A stretch of DNA of 64,000 nucleotides, from NCBI GenBank assembly GCA_017509245.1, contig JAFWQC010000054.1, positions 1 to 64,000 of the forward strand, read 5' to 3'. The position numbers and the translations under genes are program-made. The notes below the pieces were generated by a model. That model saw nothing but the letters and a program-made list of their open reading frames with translations. It was not told where the DNA came from and did no database searches. Shown here piece after piece: positions 18,987 through 28,747 of the stretch (positions within the stretch are counted from its first letter, which is position 1; each line of letters starts with the position of its first letter). The stretch is from Clostridiales bacterium. Its GTDB lineage: Bacteria; Bacillota; Clostridia; Saccharofermentanales; Saccharofermentanaceae.

Positions 18987-19161
18987 GGAAAAGGGCCGGA
19001 AAAGGACTTTTCGGACACTAATAAATTAATATAAATTATTAACGATTTGACATTACGGCACAAAAAAACTGAAGAATTTTCGAGGAAGGAAGACATGAAA
19101 AGGAGCAATTGACAAAAAGTTAAGTGATAAGTAAAATCAAAGCGCTAAATTAATAGTTCAT

Positions 19162-19260
19162 TGCTTATCAAGAGTGGCTACAGGGACCGGCCCGTTAATA
19201 GCCCGGCAACCGCGGAAAGCAGCGGTGCCAATTCCGGCAGGGAAACCTGAAAGATGAGGA
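19162..19260 (+). promoter_or_regulatory. SAM-I (S-box) riboswitch
   Basis: The S-box core is present in order: the P1 strand GCTTATCAAGAG, AGGGACCGGCCC, GCCCGGCAACC, GGTGCCAATTCC and the closing strand AAGATGAG. It binds S-adenosylmethionine and, in this family, favours termination when SAM is plentiful. Here it stands before metK, so SAM represses its own synthase. Confidence 0.96.
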
Positions 19261-19278
19261 TCGTATATAAAGCGTCGG

Positions 19279-19310
19279 CCTTCTCCTTTCAGGGGGAAGG
19301 TTTTTTCTTT
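19279..19310 (+). terminator. Riboswitch-controlled terminator before metK
   Basis: CCTTCTCC pairs with GGGGAAGG around a 6-nt loop (one G-U pair), followed by TTTTTTCTTTT. It lies 20 nt after the S-box and forms the expression platform. Confidence 0.9.
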
Positions 19311-19341
19311 TACTTAAGGCATTGAACGGAAAGGAAAAGAA

Positions 19342-20532
19342 ATGAGAAACAAAAAAGGCAACTGGCTGTTCACTTCGGAATCAGTCACGGAGGGACATCC
19401 CGACAAGATCTGCGACCAGATCTCTGACGCGGTGCTTGACGCTATCCTGGAACAGGACAGCACTGCACGTGTTGCATGCGAGACATGTACAACGACAGGT
19501 ATGGTGCTTGTCATGGGTGAGATAACCACTTCTGCTTATGTTGATATTCCTTCGATCGTAAGAAACAAGATCAAGGAGATCGGTTATAACTCGAGTGAGA
19601 TGGGTTTTGACAGCCACTCCTGCGCTGTGCTCACTTCCATCGACGAACAGTCACCTGATATTGCCATGGGCGTTAACGAGTCTTATGAGGCTCGTCACGG
19701 CGGCGAAAAGGAGTTGGACACAGGTGCAGGCGATCAGGGCATGATGTTCGGTTATGCAAATGACGACACACCTGAACTTATGCCTATGCCTATAGCTCTT
19801 GCTCACAAACTCACGATCCGTCTTACTGAAGTGCGTAAGAACGGTGCAGATTTCTTAAGACCTGACGGTAAGTCACAGGTTACTGTAGAGTATGAGAACG
19901 ACAAGGTTAAGAGAATTGATGCAGTCGTAATCTCCACTCAGCACAGCGCCGATGTAACACTGGAATTCCTGGAGGAATACATCAAGGAGAATGTAATTAA
20001 GGCTGTTATCCCTGCAGAGCTTATGGATGAGAATACAAAGATCTACATCAATCCTACGGGAAGATTCGTTGTAGGAGGGCCTCAGGGTGACTCCGGTCTT
20101 ACAGGAAGAAAGATCATCGTTGATACATACGGCGGTTTCGCACGTCACGGCGGCGGATGCTTCTCCGGTAAGGATCCGACGAAGGTTGACCGTTCAGCAT
20201 GCTACATGATGCGTTATATCGCAAAGAATATCGTTGCATCGGGGATCGCTTCCGAGTGCGAAGTTCAGGTCGCTTACGCTATCGGCGTTGCAAAGCCGGT
20301 ATCTGTAATGGTCGATACTTTCGATACAGGTATGATCAGCGATGAGAAGATCACTGAGATCGTAAATAAGGTCTTCGATTTAAGACCTGCAGCCATCATC
20401 AGAGATCTTGATCTTAGAAGACCAATCTACGCTAAAACAGCAAGCTACGGCCATTTCGGAAGAACGGATATCGAACTGCCGTGGGAGAAGACAGACAAGG
20501 CTGAAGAGATCAAAAAGCTTGCCGGAGTCTGA
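19342..20532 (+). CDS. metK: S-adenosylmethionine synthetase
   Basis: A 396-residue enzyme making SAM from methionine and ATP. Family markers are [21 protein letters not shown] at the N-terminus (ATP-binding His), [12 protein letters not shown] and the flexible-loop lysine region, [41 protein letters not shown], and the C-terminal YGHFGR. Length is normal. AAAGGAAAAG precedes the ATG. Expression is governed by the S-box riboswitch just upstream. Confidence 0.98.
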   Translation: MRNKKGNWLFTSESVTEGHPDKICDQISDAVLDAILEQDSTARVACETCTTTGMVLVMGEITTSAYVDIPSIVRNKIKEIGYNSSEMGFDSHSCAVLTSIDEQSPDIAMGVNESYEARHGGEKELDTGAGDQGMMFGYANDDTPELMPMPIALAHKLTIRLTEVRKNGADFLRPDGKSQVTVEYENDKVKRIDAVVISTQHSADVTLEFLEEYIKENVIKAVIPAELMDENTKIYINPTGRFVVGGPQGDSGLTGRKIIVDTYGGFARHGGGCFSGKDPTKVDRSACYMMRYIAKNIVASGIASECEVQVAYAIGVAKPVSVMVDTFDTGMISDEKITEIVNKVFDLRPAAIIRDLDLRRPIYAKTASYGHFGRTDIELPWEKTDKAEEIKKLAGV

Positions 20533-20555
20533 TTTTAGGACAATTTGTGTTTTAA

Positions 20556-20597
20556 AAGCCCGTCTGAAGCAACGACTTCGGGCGGGCTTATTGTTTT
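20556..20597 (+). terminator. Rho-independent terminator of metK
   Basis: A 14-bp stem AAGCCCGTCTGAAG with CTTCGGGCGGGCTT (two G-U pairs), loop CAACGA, then ATTGTTTTG. Confidence 0.9.
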
Positions 20598-20648
20598 GTC
20601 ACCGGTTTATTGTTAGCATTTGGAAAATCTCTGAAAAGAAGCCGTGCA

Positions 20649-22997
20649 ATGAAGAAGAATAAAGGCGACAGCAAGACTCTTACCTTGTCGGTGGATGACA
20701 TCGGCAGTGAGATCGAAGATAAGAAGGTCACCTGCATAAAGGTGTTCTGTCCCAGGAAGGCGAATGATTTCGTCTCTTTTCTTTGCGACGGCAGATTTAC
20801 CGTGGCCGGCAAATCCAAAGTTGATATTGTTGAGGGCGGTACATATGTGATCTCGGGCAAGGTTACCGAATGGAACAACAGACCGCAGGTCACACTGAAG
20901 AAGATAAGTGTTGACGAAGAAGCCGGAGAGAGCCTGCTTATTGCATCTTTCCTTGCGGACAACATCAAGGGCCTTGGCAAGACAACGGCGGAAGCTTTGG
21001 CTGAGAAGTTCGGAAGGGATATCCTCAAGGTGCTGACCGAGACTCCGGAGACGGCAGCTGCTGAGATCAAGGGTCTGTCTTCTGAAAGGGCAATAGAGAT
21101 CTGTGACCGTCTGGTGGAGGATTTTGATTTCTTTGAGCAGGGACTCGAAGCCAAACTGATGGGCTTTTCGCAGGCACAGATAAAGCTGTTGAAAAATCTC
21201 GGGAAGCTTGACTGTGAGAGTATAAGAAAGACCCCGTTTGACCTTATGGGTCATGGTGTAGCGGGCTTTGAACTGCTTGACAGGATCGCATCTTCTGAAG
21301 GTGTGTCCGCAGAAGCCTCAGAGAGGATCGCAGCGGCGCTGTATCAGGCCTGCATCTATCTCCATGAGGATACCAAATCCACGGCTCTTAAGCCTGTAGA
21401 TGTGCGTAAGAGAGCTTTTGAATACTCAAATAACCGTGAAGCCAGGCTTACTTCAGAACAGTTCTCGGCAGTCTTCAGGGATGCGGCGAAGGCAGCGATA
21501 GATGCCAAACAGATCGCAGTTTTCAAGTATGATTCCGGCAAATGCACGATCTGCGATGTAGAAGATCCGGAAGCCAGATTTGCTTCCATGAGTTATTTCA
21601 CTTCCGAGCTTGAGATAGAGAGACGGATCAATCAGATGCTCAAGACCAAGGTTGTTCCTCCTGCAAGAGATGAGAGCGACAGGATAATGAGGGATGTTGC
21701 TTCAGATCTCGGCATCATTCCCGACAAGTCGCAGCTCGATGCTCTATATCTGTGCATGTTCAGTCCCATCAGCGTGATAACGGGCGGCCCCGGTACCGGC
21801 AAGACCACGATAATGGGAGTGCTTGGTGAATACTTCAGAAGGAATAAGATAAGCTGTGTTTTCGCTGCCCCGACAGGAAGAGCGGCGAAGAAGCTTTCGG
21901 AGGCGTGCGGAAGCGAGGCTTCGACCATCCACAGGCTCCTCGGCGTCAGAAAGACAATAGATGCTGATGACGAAGAACTGCTGCCCGCTGACAGGGCAGG
22001 GCAGTATAACAGCCTTCTCTTCGTTCACGGCAAGGATAATCCCATACACTGCCGCGTTATAGTGATAGACGAGATGTCGATGGTGGATACCATGCTCTTC
22101 AGGCATCTTCTTGATGCTGTAGATAAGGGTACATCGGTGATACTTGTTGGAGATCCTGAGCAGCTTCCTTCAGTCGGATGCGGTAATATCCTCAGAGATC
22201 TTCTGTCCTGCAATTCGATCCCGAAGGTGAGGCTTGAGGCTCTGCACAGGCAGTCAGACGACGGAACCATAGCGTCTAATGCCGGCCTCATTCTCGAAGG
22301 CAATGAGCCCAGATGCATGGATGAGGATTTCGAAGTAATAAGCTGCAAGACCGAAGAAGAGGCACAGGAAACTATTGCCGGGATCATGCTCGACCACCAG
22401 GGCGAAGATCTTATCTGTCTTACGCCTACCAAGAATGAGAATGTTGCACTGGGAACGGTTCAGCTCAATAAGCTGCTTCAGTCTCTTGAAGTAAAAGATG
22501 ATCTTAAAGTCCTAAAGAGAGGACAGAGCCTTGTCCTTCATGTCGGCGATAAGGTGATGCAGAATAAGAATGATTATTCCACGGAATGGATAGATCCTGT
22601 GACCGGTGAGGTTTTGCAGGGCATCTTTAACGGTGAACTCGGAGTGGTAACGGATATCGATCCCCTTAAATCAAGCGTTACCATAACTTTCGATGAAGGA
22701 AAGACTGCCGAGTATAAGGGAAAGTTATTAGAGAATATCGATCTTGCTTATGCGGTTACGGTACATAAGTCACAAGGCTGCGAGTTTGACAGGGTCGTCA
22801 TTGCTCTGGGCAAGATGAATCCGCTCCTTTACAAGCGCAGCCTGCTATATACTGCAGTCACGAGAGGCAAGATGAACGTGACCATAGTAGAGCTTGAGGG
22901 AACGCTTAACAAGTTCCTTAATAGCCCCAGGGGCGATACAAGAGATACCTGCTTAAGAGATCTTCTTAAGACGGTTGATCACAGAAGGAATAAATGA
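20649..22997 (+). CDS. recD2: RecD2-like ATP-dependent DNA helicase
   Basis: A 782-residue SF1 5'-3' helicase acting without RecBC. The N-terminal region has an OB-like domain and helix-hairpin-helix repeats typical of RecD2. The motor has Walker A GGPGTGKTT, APTGRAAKKLSE, Walker B VIDEMSMVD, GDPEQLPSVG, and the C-terminal YAVTVHKSQGCEFDRV and YTAVTRGK. The ATG at 20649 is preferred; a TTG at 20610 is in frame but stands close to the metK terminator. Neither has a clear Shine-Dalgarno. The stop overlaps the comF start by 4 bp, so the two genes are coupled. Confidence 0.93.
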   Translation: MKKNKGDSKTLTLSVDDIGSEIEDKKVTCIKVFCPRKANDFVSFLCDGRFTVAGKSKVDIVEGGTYVISGKVTEWNNRPQVTLKKISVDEEAGESLLIASFLADNIKGLGKTTAEALAEKFGRDILKVLTETPETAAAEIKGLSSERAIEICDRLVEDFDFFEQGLEAKLMGFSQAQIKLLKNLGKLDCESIRKTPFDLMGHGVAGFELLDRIASSEGVSAEASERIAAALYQACIYLHEDTKSTALKPVDVRKRAFEYSNNREARLTSEQFSAVFRDAAKAAIDAKQIAVFKYDSGKCTICDVEDPEARFASMSYFTSELEIERRINQMLKTKVVPPARDESDRIMRDVASDLGIIPDKSQLDALYLCMFSPISVITGGPGTGKTTIMGVLGEYFRRNKISCVFAAPTGRAAKKLSEACGSEASTIHRLLGVRKTIDADDEELLPADRAGQYNSLLFVHGKDNPIHCRVIVIDEMSMVDTMLFRHLLDAVDKGTSVILVGDPEQLPSVGCGNILRDLLSCNSIPKVRLEALHRQSDDGTIASNAGLILEGNEPRCMDEDFEVISCKTEEEAQETIAGIMLDHQGEDLICLTPTKNENVALGTVQLNKLLQSLEVKDDLKVLKRGQSLVLHVGDKVMQNKNDYSTEWIDPVTGEVLQGIFNGELGVVTDIDPLKSSVTITFDEGKTAEYKGKLLENIDLAYAVTVHKSQGCEFDRVVIALGKMNPLLYKRSLLYTAVTRGKMNVTIVELEGTLNKFLNSPRGDTRDTCLRDLLKTVDHRRNK

Positions 22998-23803
22998 CGG
23001 GCGCGCGTTACTTAAACAGCGTTTATTCAGTTTCAGAAAGTATAAGGCAGGCATTTAAGGGGGCAATGGATCTTATCCTTCCTTATAAGTGTGCGGTCTG
23101 CGACGGGGTGTCGGATTCGGAAGAACGGTTCGGAGACTATAACAGATTTTATGGTGAACTGTATGGAGAAGATTCGGATCTTCATATCTGCGGCAAATGT
23201 CTTTCGGCACTTAATCCTATTGAGGATAGCAGAAGGTGGTTTCTTTGTCTTTCCAACCCTGTCGAAAATGATCCCTGCCCGGGACTGCCCCTGTATATGC
23301 CTTTTCCGTACCGTGGAATAGTAGAGCAGGCTGTCCCTAAGATAAAGTTCGGCAGGAAGAACAGCCTCGCAAGGTTCTTTGGAGCAATACTCGGATCTTA
23401 TGCCGTTAATGAAGGGATCAAGGCTGATCTGATCGTTCCTGTTCCGCTGTCGGAGGAAAGGTTGGCTGAGAGAGGTTTTAACCAGGCTTTTGAGATCGCA
23501 TATCCTGTATCAAAGATGGCAGGTATTCCGCTCTCTGACGATTGCCTTATAAGGACGAGAGATACCGGCAGACAATCGGAGATAAGAGATATTGGTAAAA
23601 GAGAAGTCAATGTGAGGGGCGCCTTTGAAGTCAGCGGCGCATGGGATGTAACCGGGCTTACGGTAATAGTCGTTGATGACGTTGCGACGACCGGCGCAAC
23701 ACTTCATGAAGCAGCAAAGGTCCTTTATAAAGCAGGAGCGGAAAAGGTCTTATGCATTGCGTTTGCGGGAAACAGGACCGTAAAGAATGCCGAGCCGTTC
23801 TGA
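22994..23803 (+). CDS. comF: ComF-family phosphoribosyltransferase-like protein
   Basis: A 269-residue ComF protein, in other bacteria needed for handling incoming single-stranded DNA during transformation. An N-terminal zinc-ribbon-like pair CAVC...CGKC is followed by the PRTase fold with KIKFGRK, VPVPLSEERLAERGFNQA and the PRPP loop VIVVDDVATTGAT. It is translationally coupled to recD2 (ATGA overlap). With comEA at 40432 this is the second competence gene in the window. Confidence 0.9.
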   Translation: MTGARYLNSVYSVSESIRQAFKGAMDLILPYKCAVCDGVSDSEERFGDYNRFYGELYGEDSDLHICGKCLSALNPIEDSRRWFLCLSNPVENDPCPGLPLYMPFPYRGIVEQAVPKIKFGRKNSLARFFGAILGSYAVNEGIKADLIVPVPLSEERLAERGFNQAFEIAYPVSKMAGIPLSDDCLIRTRDTGRQSEIRDIGKREVNVRGAFEVSGAWDVTGLTVIVVDDVATTGATLHEAAKVLYKAGAEKVLCIAFAGNRTVKNAEPF

Positions 23804-23828
23804 TAAGCACGGCATTCCGTGAATTTTG
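23785..23828 (+). terminator. Possible terminator of recD2-comF
   Basis: GAATGCCG (23785-23792) pairs with CGGCATTC (23810-23817) across the comF stop codon, followed after a few bases by AATTTT. The T-run is short. Confidence 0.5.
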
Positions 23829-23877
23829 GTTCTGACACAAAGAATACACATCTTATTTCTATACTCGGATCATAGGG

Positions 23878-23891
23878 AACACATATGTGTT
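23878..23891. promoter_or_regulatory. Perfect 14-bp palindrome before lipoprotein gene
   Basis: AACACATATGTGTT is a perfect inverted repeat that runs directly into TTGACA (23890-23895), ~30 bp before the lipoprotein start at 23921. It is a candidate operator; no well-spaced -10 is visible. Confidence 0.35.
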
Positions 23892-23920
23892 GACAAACGG
23901 ACCGGATGGGGGATTTGTTT

Positions 23921-26305
23921 ATGAAGAAGATAAAACCTGTTGCTTTAGCTATGGCTGGCGTCATGCTTATGACGATGCTCGTGTCCTGTTCCTCTGTAAA
24001 GAAAAGCAGCAATGTTGTAAAAGAAGACGATCCCTGGTATGAGTCGGTCAAGTTCAAACTTGATAAGGACGTCAAGACAAATGATGATGTTGATACCGGT
24101 GTGTGTACAAGCAATGACAACATCTTTGCGCTCTATTGTGCTTCAGGTGATACATGGGGAAGTTCCAGAACTGTTCTTGACACATATGATTTCGAAGGAA
24201 ACATGGTCAGCAGGCAGAAGGTATCTTTGCCGGATAATCTATATGTGCAGAGGATCTATGCTCTAAAATCTGATAGTGAGGGAAAAGTTTTAAATACGAT
24301 CCTTCAGGTCAATTCTCCAGGCAGGCATGGAGCTGTTTTTGCGGACGTCGATACCAAGACAGGAATTGTGTCAAACATTGAAGATCTGTACACCGGGAAA
24401 GCAAAAAAGGCAAAGGGGACAAGCTTTTCGACTGACGTTATTTCTTTTGTCGGAGATTATGCTGTTGTTCTGTTGATGGGGGATATTGTAGATGCTGTAT
24501 CCGGTTGGAAACTTTTGCTGTATAAGGAAAAAGAATTTATCACGGAACTCGATCTTTCATCTGTGAGTATTCTTTACTTTTTTGACGGTTTTTCCATAGA
24601 CGAATCTGCAGGTTCCCTTTATGCTGCAGGCTTTCAATCCGGAGGCGAGGTCGTCTCCATGGAGTTTGATATAAGAACCGGACAAATGAAGAACCATAGT
24701 AAATCACAAGGTTCAGATGATAATGAAGTCAACTTAGCTGAATACACGGCAACGAATAACGGCGAGCTTTGTAAGATCGATTCTCTCGGAAACATAATGA
24801 AGGTCGATATGAATACGATGACTCCGGAGACCGTGATAGATACCAACTGGTATACGCCATATTTCAGTTCGATAAATACTTTCGGTTATGGTTCTTATTC
24901 ATGGATCCTTAACTGTACTGAGGAACGGACGGTTATTCTGGGAGTCGAGTCACGAGCATACTCGGATTGGAGTTACTACTATTATAACTACATAACAGTG
25001 CTGACGAAGGCGGAAAAGAATCCTCATGCGGGAAAAGAGATCATAGAGCTAGCAATGCCGCCGCAGTCTGATGTCTCGGTCTATCTTGCAAGTGCGATTT
25101 TCGAATTCAATAAATCAGATGATGAATATCTTATCAGAGTCTGGGACAAGTCCAAGACCGGATATACATTAGGAAGGATCATTGAGACTTCCGAGAACGG
25201 TGATGCGGAACTGTACGGGATGATCCAGGAGCTTAAAAGCGATGTAGCACCAGATATTGCCGTTGGGATCCAGAAGAATTATGCGATGCGGGACGATGTC
25301 TTTATGGATCTTACGGGATTCCTTGATCAGGAAGTTATGGACAAACAGTTCGGTAATATTTTCGAGGCAGGAAGGATCAACGGGAAACTGTATTTTCTTC
25401 CAGTAACGCTTGAGATAGAGGGGCTTGTCACAGATTCAGAGCTTTTGAAAGACGGTGCTGCAGGCATAACCTTTGATGAATATGACAAGCTGGTAAAAGA
25501 AGATCTTAACGGCTTCTCGCCATATGACTATCCATATTCTGAAGACTACAACAAACGATCTTTTCTTCTGTCCTGCATAGACACGAAAAGTGCTATAGAG
25601 GGAGATAAGATCGATTTTGGAACGGATCAGTTCCGTCAGGCAGCAGAATATGCTAAAGAAAACTTCCAGTACGATGACCTTGGCAGTACACCAAGTGAAT
25701 TTCTTTTCGATATCGATACCAGGCGGAGAAGTGAATGCTGTTATGCAAAGATCAGTAATTATACTGATTTTGTGCATGCCTGCTATAAGGATGACGGACA
25801 TTATGTCATCATCGGAACACCTTCCGTAGATGCAAAAGGTCCCAGATTCAAAGCACTTGAGACGATATCCGTATCTGCAACTACCGATGTTGAATCAGGC
25901 TGCAGAAAGTTTCTGAATTATCTGTTCTCAGGAAAAGCCTTCAGTTCAGGTGAATGTGATTTCCTGAATATAGTAACCAACAAAGAGATCATGAATAAAA
26001 ATATTGAATGCCTCTCAAAGCATAATAACGATGCTTATGACAGTTTCCTGGCAGCTGAAAAAAGCGGCGCGATAATCGTCCCTGCGAATGTGAAAATGGC
26101 AAACGGAGATAAGTATGCAACCGATGATATGCGTGAGAGCTTCCTGAACAGTATGTCAACGATCTCTACATATAATTACGAGGATACCGATATCGTCAGA
26201 TTTGTAATGGAGGAGATCGCACCTTACTATGCCGGCGACCGCTCGCTTGACGATGTTGTCAGGTATCTGAATGACAGAGTGTCCAAATACGTTAGAGAGA
26301 TGTAA
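23921..26305 (+). CDS. Lipoprotein: N-terminal repeat domain plus solute-binding-like domain (paralog 1)
   Basis: A 794-residue exported lipoprotein. The signal peptide ends in LVSC, the lipidated cysteine. Residues ~30-360 have repeated strand-rich blocks (TVLDTYDFEGN, FADVDTKTG, MEFDIRTGQ, CKIDSLGN) like a beta-propeller. After AEKNPHAGK comes a block resembling family 1 extracellular solute-binding proteins: AIFEFNKSDDEYLIRVWDK, then DLTGFLD and GKLYFLPVTLEIEGLVTD. The ATG at 23921 has GGGGGA 7 nt before it. No permease or ATPase gene is nearby. Paralogs follow at 26379 and 55468. Ligand unknown. Confidence 0.75.
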   Translation: MKKIKPVALAMAGVMLMTMLVSCSSVKKSSNVVKEDDPWYESVKFKLDKDVKTNDDVDTGVCTSNDNIFALYCASGDTWGSSRTVLDTYDFEGNMVSRQKVSLPDNLYVQRIYALKSDSEGKVLNTILQVNSPGRHGAVFADVDTKTGIVSNIEDLYTGKAKKAKGTSFSTDVISFVGDYAVVLLMGDIVDAVSGWKLLLYKEKEFITELDLSSVSILYFFDGFSIDESAGSLYAAGFQSGGEVVSMEFDIRTGQMKNHSKSQGSDDNEVNLAEYTATNNGELCKIDSLGNIMKVDMNTMTPETVIDTNWYTPYFSSINTFGYGSYSWILNCTEERTVILGVESRAYSDWSYYYYNYITVLTKAEKNPHAGKEIIELAMPPQSDVSVYLASAIFEFNKSDDEYLIRVWDKSKTGYTLGRIIETSENGDAELYGMIQELKSDVAPDIAVGIQKNYAMRDDVFMDLTGFLDQEVMDKQFGNIFEAGRINGKLYFLPVTLEIEGLVTDSELLKDGAAGITFDEYDKLVKEDLNGFSPYDYPYSEDYNKRSFLLSCIDTKSAIEGDKIDFGTDQFRQAAEYAKENFQYDDLGSTPSEFLFDIDTRRRSECCYAKISNYTDFVHACYKDDGHYVIIGTPSVDAKGPRFKALETISVSATTDVESGCRKFLNYLFSGKAFSSGECDFLNIVTNKEIMNKNIECLSKHNNDAYDSFLAAEKSGAIIVPANVKMANGDKYATDDMRESFLNSMSTISTYNYEDTDIVRFVMEEIAPYYAGDRSLDDVVRYLNDRVSKYVREM

Positions 26306-26378
26306 CCGCTTAATGGAGCATTTGATCCTTTAAGCTCGAAAAAATACTCGGGGATAAAATGAAAGCGGGTAGTTTGAT

Positions 26379-28745
26379 ATGAGAAAAATAAGATTTCCAG
26401 CTGTTGTAATGGCTATTGTTATGCTGATGCCGGCGCTTATGTCCTGCCGGTCAGTAAAAACATCGGAAAATGTGGTCAAAGAAGATGATCCCTGGTATGA
26501 GACTACCAGATTCAAACTTGATAAAGACATAAAGAAATATGAGACATTGGGGGATACGGGAGTCTGTTCAAGCGATGACCGTCTGTTTTCCATTTATCCT
26601 TTGACAAAGGATATGTGGGGCTCAAACAGAACAGTTCTTGATACATATGATCTTTCCGGCAATCTGCTGGAACGGAAGGAACTCTCTTGTCCTGACGGCT
26701 TCCGGGTTCAAAGCATATATGATGCAAGTTCAGATCCTGAAGGTAAAACAATATATGCAGGAGTCTATCTTAATTCTTCCGGGAAACGTTTTCAGGCTTT
26801 TATTGATATCGATACGGAAACAGGTGCTGTATCGAATATAAAAGATATCTTTGAAAAAGGAAATACCTTCGTAAACGATGTCTGGGACATAGATATTGTA
26901 GGGGTCTATGCAGTCGTGACGTGTGATGACAGTTCCGGAAGTCCGGAGTTTTCTTATTCCATGAAGCTGTTTAAAAACTCGGAATTGGTCGGCGAACTGG
27001 ATATGTCGGCAGTCCATATCAATTACTTTTATGAAGGAGTTTCGATAGATCAGTCTACGGATTCCTTATATGTGGCCGGTTTGGAAAACGGTGAAGTCCT
27101 TATCATGGAATTTGATCTGAATAACGGTAAGCTTAAGGACAAAAAGCGCCCCGGAGATCCGGATGATAAGAAGGCCAACATAGCGGAATATTCGGCAACA
27201 GGAAACGGGGATCTTTGCAAACTGGATTCTGCCGGAAACATAATAAAAGCGGATATTAATACAATGGCACCTGAGACTGTGATCGATGCCACATGGTATA
27301 CACCGTTTTGTAATCCATTGCTTACTGAAGGTACCTTTACCACAAAAGGGATCCTGAGTTGTACTGATAAACGGACAGTCATTCTCGATACTGTCACTAA
27401 ATCATATGGATTGTTCGATTCAAAAGAATATGAGTACATTACAGTACTTGAGAAAGCGGACAAGAATCCTCATGCAGGCAAGCAGATCATTGAGATCGAA
27501 CTTGGTTTTGCGTTTACCGGAGTCTCGGATTATCTTTCGAAAGCCATATATGAGTATAATAGAGCAGACAATCCATACCTTTTAAAGGTCTGGGATAAGC
27601 ATAAGACCGGATATACGATTGGAAAGGGCTTCTCAGGATCAGGAAGTGATGAATATTCGCTGATCGAGGATGTCAAAGGCAGCGAGGGACCGGATATAGT
27701 CATCAATGTTCCGAACCGGTTAGTGATGCAGGATGAGGTACTTATGGACCTTACGGGTTTCCTTGATCCCGAAGTTATGGAGAAACAGTACGGAAATATC
27801 ATTGAGGCAGGACGGACCGGCGGTAAGCTGGATTTTCTTCCGGTGATCCTTGAGATAGAGGGACTGGTTACAAATACAGATCTGATAGAAGACGGTGCAT
27901 CAGGAGTCACTTTCGAAGAATATGACAGAATGGTAAAAGAGGATCTTAACGGATTCTCTCCTTATGATTATCCTTTATCGTTCGAATATAATAAATCTTC
28001 GTTTGTAAAGTCCTGTATAGACACGAGGCGTGCTGTCAGCGGTGATACGATCGATTTCGGAACAGACCAGTTCCGTTCAGCTGTTGAATATGCGAAGGAC
28101 AATTTCCCGTACGATGATGAATTCAGCTGCCCTGATGATTATGCTTTTGATTATATTCACAGACAAAAGACTGAATGCTGTTATTCAGTAATATCAAATT
28201 ATCTTGAATTCGTAATTGCCTGCAACAAGCAAAAAGAGCACTATGTCATAATCGGAACTCCTTCCATAGATGCGTCAGGCCCTAGATTTAATGCAGTGGA
28301 GACTGTTTCTGTATTGGCGAATACTGATGTTAAAGAAGGCTGCAGGGATTTCATTAATTTCCTTTTCTCGGGAAACGCCTTTGATTCCTGTGAATGTGAT
28401 TTCAGGAATATAGTTACTAACAGGGAGATCATGAGCAGAAATATTGAATCCCTTACGGAATACAATAATGAATCTTATGATAAGTATCTCGCTTCAAAAG
28501 ACAGCGGAGCGATAAGAGTTGAATTGAGTGTGGAAAGGGCTTACGGCAATAAATATGCAACGGATGACATGAAGGAGAGCTTCCTGAACAGTATGTCGAC
28601 GATCTCCAACTGCTATTACGAAGATCATGAGATAAATGTATTCATCAGGGAAGAGACCGCACCATACTATGCCGGAGACCGGTCCCTTGATGATGTCATA
28701 AAGATCCTGAATGACAGAACGTCAAAATATATCGGGGAGATATAA
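26379..28745 (+). CDS. Lipoprotein: N-terminal repeat domain plus solute-binding-like domain (paralog 2)
   Basis: A 788-residue close paralog of the preceding gene, aligned along its whole length from VVKEDDPWYE to the end YYAGDRSLDDVI. The lipobox is ALMSC. The same landmarks occur: TVLDTYDLSGN, NPHAGKQIIE, VWDKHKTGYT, GKLDFLPVILEIEGLVTN and KEDLNGFSPYDYP. The pair looks like a tandem duplication. The ribosome site (GCGGGTAG) is weak. CTCGAAAA stands at 26335, 44 nt before the start. Probably surface exposed and sensing or binding a carbohydrate-like ligand, by fold only. Confidence 0.75.
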   Translation: MRKIRFPAVVMAIVMLMPALMSCRSVKTSENVVKEDDPWYETTRFKLDKDIKKYETLGDTGVCSSDDRLFSIYPLTKDMWGSNRTVLDTYDLSGNLLERKELSCPDGFRVQSIYDASSDPEGKTIYAGVYLNSSGKRFQAFIDIDTETGAVSNIKDIFEKGNTFVNDVWDIDIVGVYAVVTCDDSSGSPEFSYSMKLFKNSELVGELDMSAVHINYFYEGVSIDQSTDSLYVAGLENGEVLIMEFDLNNGKLKDKKRPGDPDDKKANIAEYSATGNGDLCKLDSAGNIIKADINTMAPETVIDATWYTPFCNPLLTEGTFTTKGILSCTDKRTVILDTVTKSYGLFDSKEYEYITVLEKADKNPHAGKQIIEIELGFAFTGVSDYLSKAIYEYNRADNPYLLKVWDKHKTGYTIGKGFSGSGSDEYSLIEDVKGSEGPDIVINVPNRLVMQDEVLMDLTGFLDPEVMEKQYGNIIEAGRTGGKLDFLPVILEIEGLVTNTDLIEDGASGVTFEEYDRMVKEDLNGFSPYDYPLSFEYNKSSFVKSCIDTRRAVSGDTIDFGTDQFRSAVEYAKDNFPYDDEFSCPDDYAFDYIHRQKTECCYSVISNYLEFVIACNKQKEHYVIIGTPSIDASGPRFNAVETVSVLANTDVKEGCRDFINFLFSGNAFDSCECDFRNIVTNREIMSRNIESLTEYNNESYDKYLASKDSGAIRVELSVERAYGNKYATDDMKESFLNSMSTISNCYYEDHEINVFIREETAPYYAGDRSLDDVIKILNDRTSKYIGEI

Positions 28746-28747
28746 CT

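Noticed and set aside
23890-23895. TTGACA as the -35 of the first lipoprotein gene
   Set aside because: The -10 would fall inside the ribosome site or coding region; no matching hexamer is there.
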